Shown here in pieces: positions 33,641-34,361 of a stretch of DNA of 34,361 nucleotides. This DNA is from Pleurotus djamor. Taxonomy: Eukaryota; Basidiomycota; Agaricomycetes; Agaricales; Pleurotaceae. Where the stretch lies: positions 1 through 34,361 of the forward strand of contig JAPEVF010000490.1 in NCBI GenBank assembly GCA_029747585.1. Reading direction: 5' to 3'. The first letter of the stretch is position 1. Every line of letters begins with the position of its first letter. The translations under genes and the position numbers were made by a program. The notes under the pieces were generated by a model. The model saw only the letters and a list, made by a program, of their open reading frames with translations. It made no database searches and was not told where the DNA came from.

Positions 33641-34361
33641 ATTGACATTCGGCGTGTGCGTTGACGTTGAACGTTGACGTAGAGGTTTGACCTGGTGGGA
33701 ACTCGTTGTCGAGTTGGGTAAATACGGAACTGCACATATGCGTAGAGTACTCTTAGGGTTACATTTTTGTAGAGTGAAGATTCGAAGACTCGCGGAATTG
33801 AGGAAATGAGAAATGAGAAGGCGAGGGTAGAAGAGTTGAAGGGAGAGTTGAAGGGGGATGAGAAAGGGATACGAGTGAGTCAGAGAGGATGGAGATCGAG
33901 TGACGAGTGTGTCGGTGCATAACTGAGAAGCCGCGTTGAAGTAACCCTTAAGTACTCAGGGGAAGGATGTACAGTACTCGTGGATGTTGGGATTCGGAGC
34001 TGGATGTTGGGGGAGACGAGAAGACGCGTAGAAGCTGGAGATGAAACGTCGAACACGAGAAGACAAGAAGACAAGAAGACAAGAAGAGAAGGGGGGAAGA
34101 GGGGAAGAGGGGAAGANGGGAAGATTGAAGAGACAGGAGGCCGATGAAGGAAGACGACGATTGATGAAGATGAGGTGATGAAGATGTGTTGGGTAGCGTA
34201 GTCAGGAGGAGGCGAGGTTTTGGGTGTTGGGTGGTGGAGCTTGGGTGTGCGTGTGCGTGATTGGGTAACTCTGGAGTGGGTTGGTGCGAAAGAAGCGGAG
34301 AAAGAGGAGGAGAGGAGAAAGAGAAAGAGAAGTAGAAAGGAGATGGAGATGGAGATGGAGG
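33641..34361. other. purine-rich, low-complexity interval
   Basis: The plus strand is dominated by GA-rich sequence with short tandem repeats (ACAAGAAG units near 34064-34088, GGGGAAGA units near 34091-34120, GGAGAT units at the end). No gene is supported. An N lies at 34117. Confidence 0.5.

Noticed and set aside
1..34361. CRISPR arrays, bacterial-type operons, tRNA or rRNA genes
   Set aside because: No regularly spaced repeats and no recognisable tRNA or rRNA sequence; the spliced gene structure is eukaryotic.

Overview
The window looks like a repeat-rich stretch of a basidiomycete (Agaricomycete) genome. Nearly all convincing genes are cut by many 45-90 nt spliceosomal introns. They include a 13-exon membrane-protein family that matches the Agaricomycete DUF6534 type. 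The right half carries two Plavaka-type (KDZ/CACTA-like) DNA transposons. Family names here come from motif recognition only; no search could be run.

Layout. 0-4.2 kb: weakly supported minus-strand exons and one clear gene for a secreted cysteine-rich protein (2061-2708). 4.2-14.2 kb: a long, degenerate inverted repeat (arms about 4.2-6.9 kb and 11.8-14.2 kb) that looks like a decayed paralogous gene pair. Between the arms lie a small unknown gene (7146-7573), a region with hypothetical exons (7.6-8.1 kb) and a DUF6534-type gene on the minus strand (8562-10317). 15.0-16.7 kb: a second DUF6534-type gene on the plus strand with the same exon plan.

17.0-30.7 kb: two complete-looking DNA transposons in the same orientation, 268 bp apart. 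Element A (17040-24332) and element B (24601-30709) each have terminal inverted repeats beginning CATCAG and a candidate 2-bp target duplication (TG and TC). Each carries the same head-to-head gene pair: a plus-strand, zinc-finger Plavaka transposase (about 951 and 1026 aa) and a minus-strand multi-exon nuclear-looking protein with basic and acidic N-terminal tracts and a DUF6532-like C-terminal domain (about 687 and 574 aa). The two transposases are only distantly related, so the pairing seems to be an old property of the lineage. Element A also carries a third small gene (23465-24119). Every splice phase in the four large genes works out, provided the ambiguous N bases in their exons are treated as spurious extra bases. 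Both elements may therefore be intact.

30.7-34.4 kb: mostly non-coding, with a short reading frame reminiscent of a Copia Pol fragment, a hexanucleotide repeat, telomere-like CCCTAAT tracts and purine-rich low-complexity DNA at the right end.
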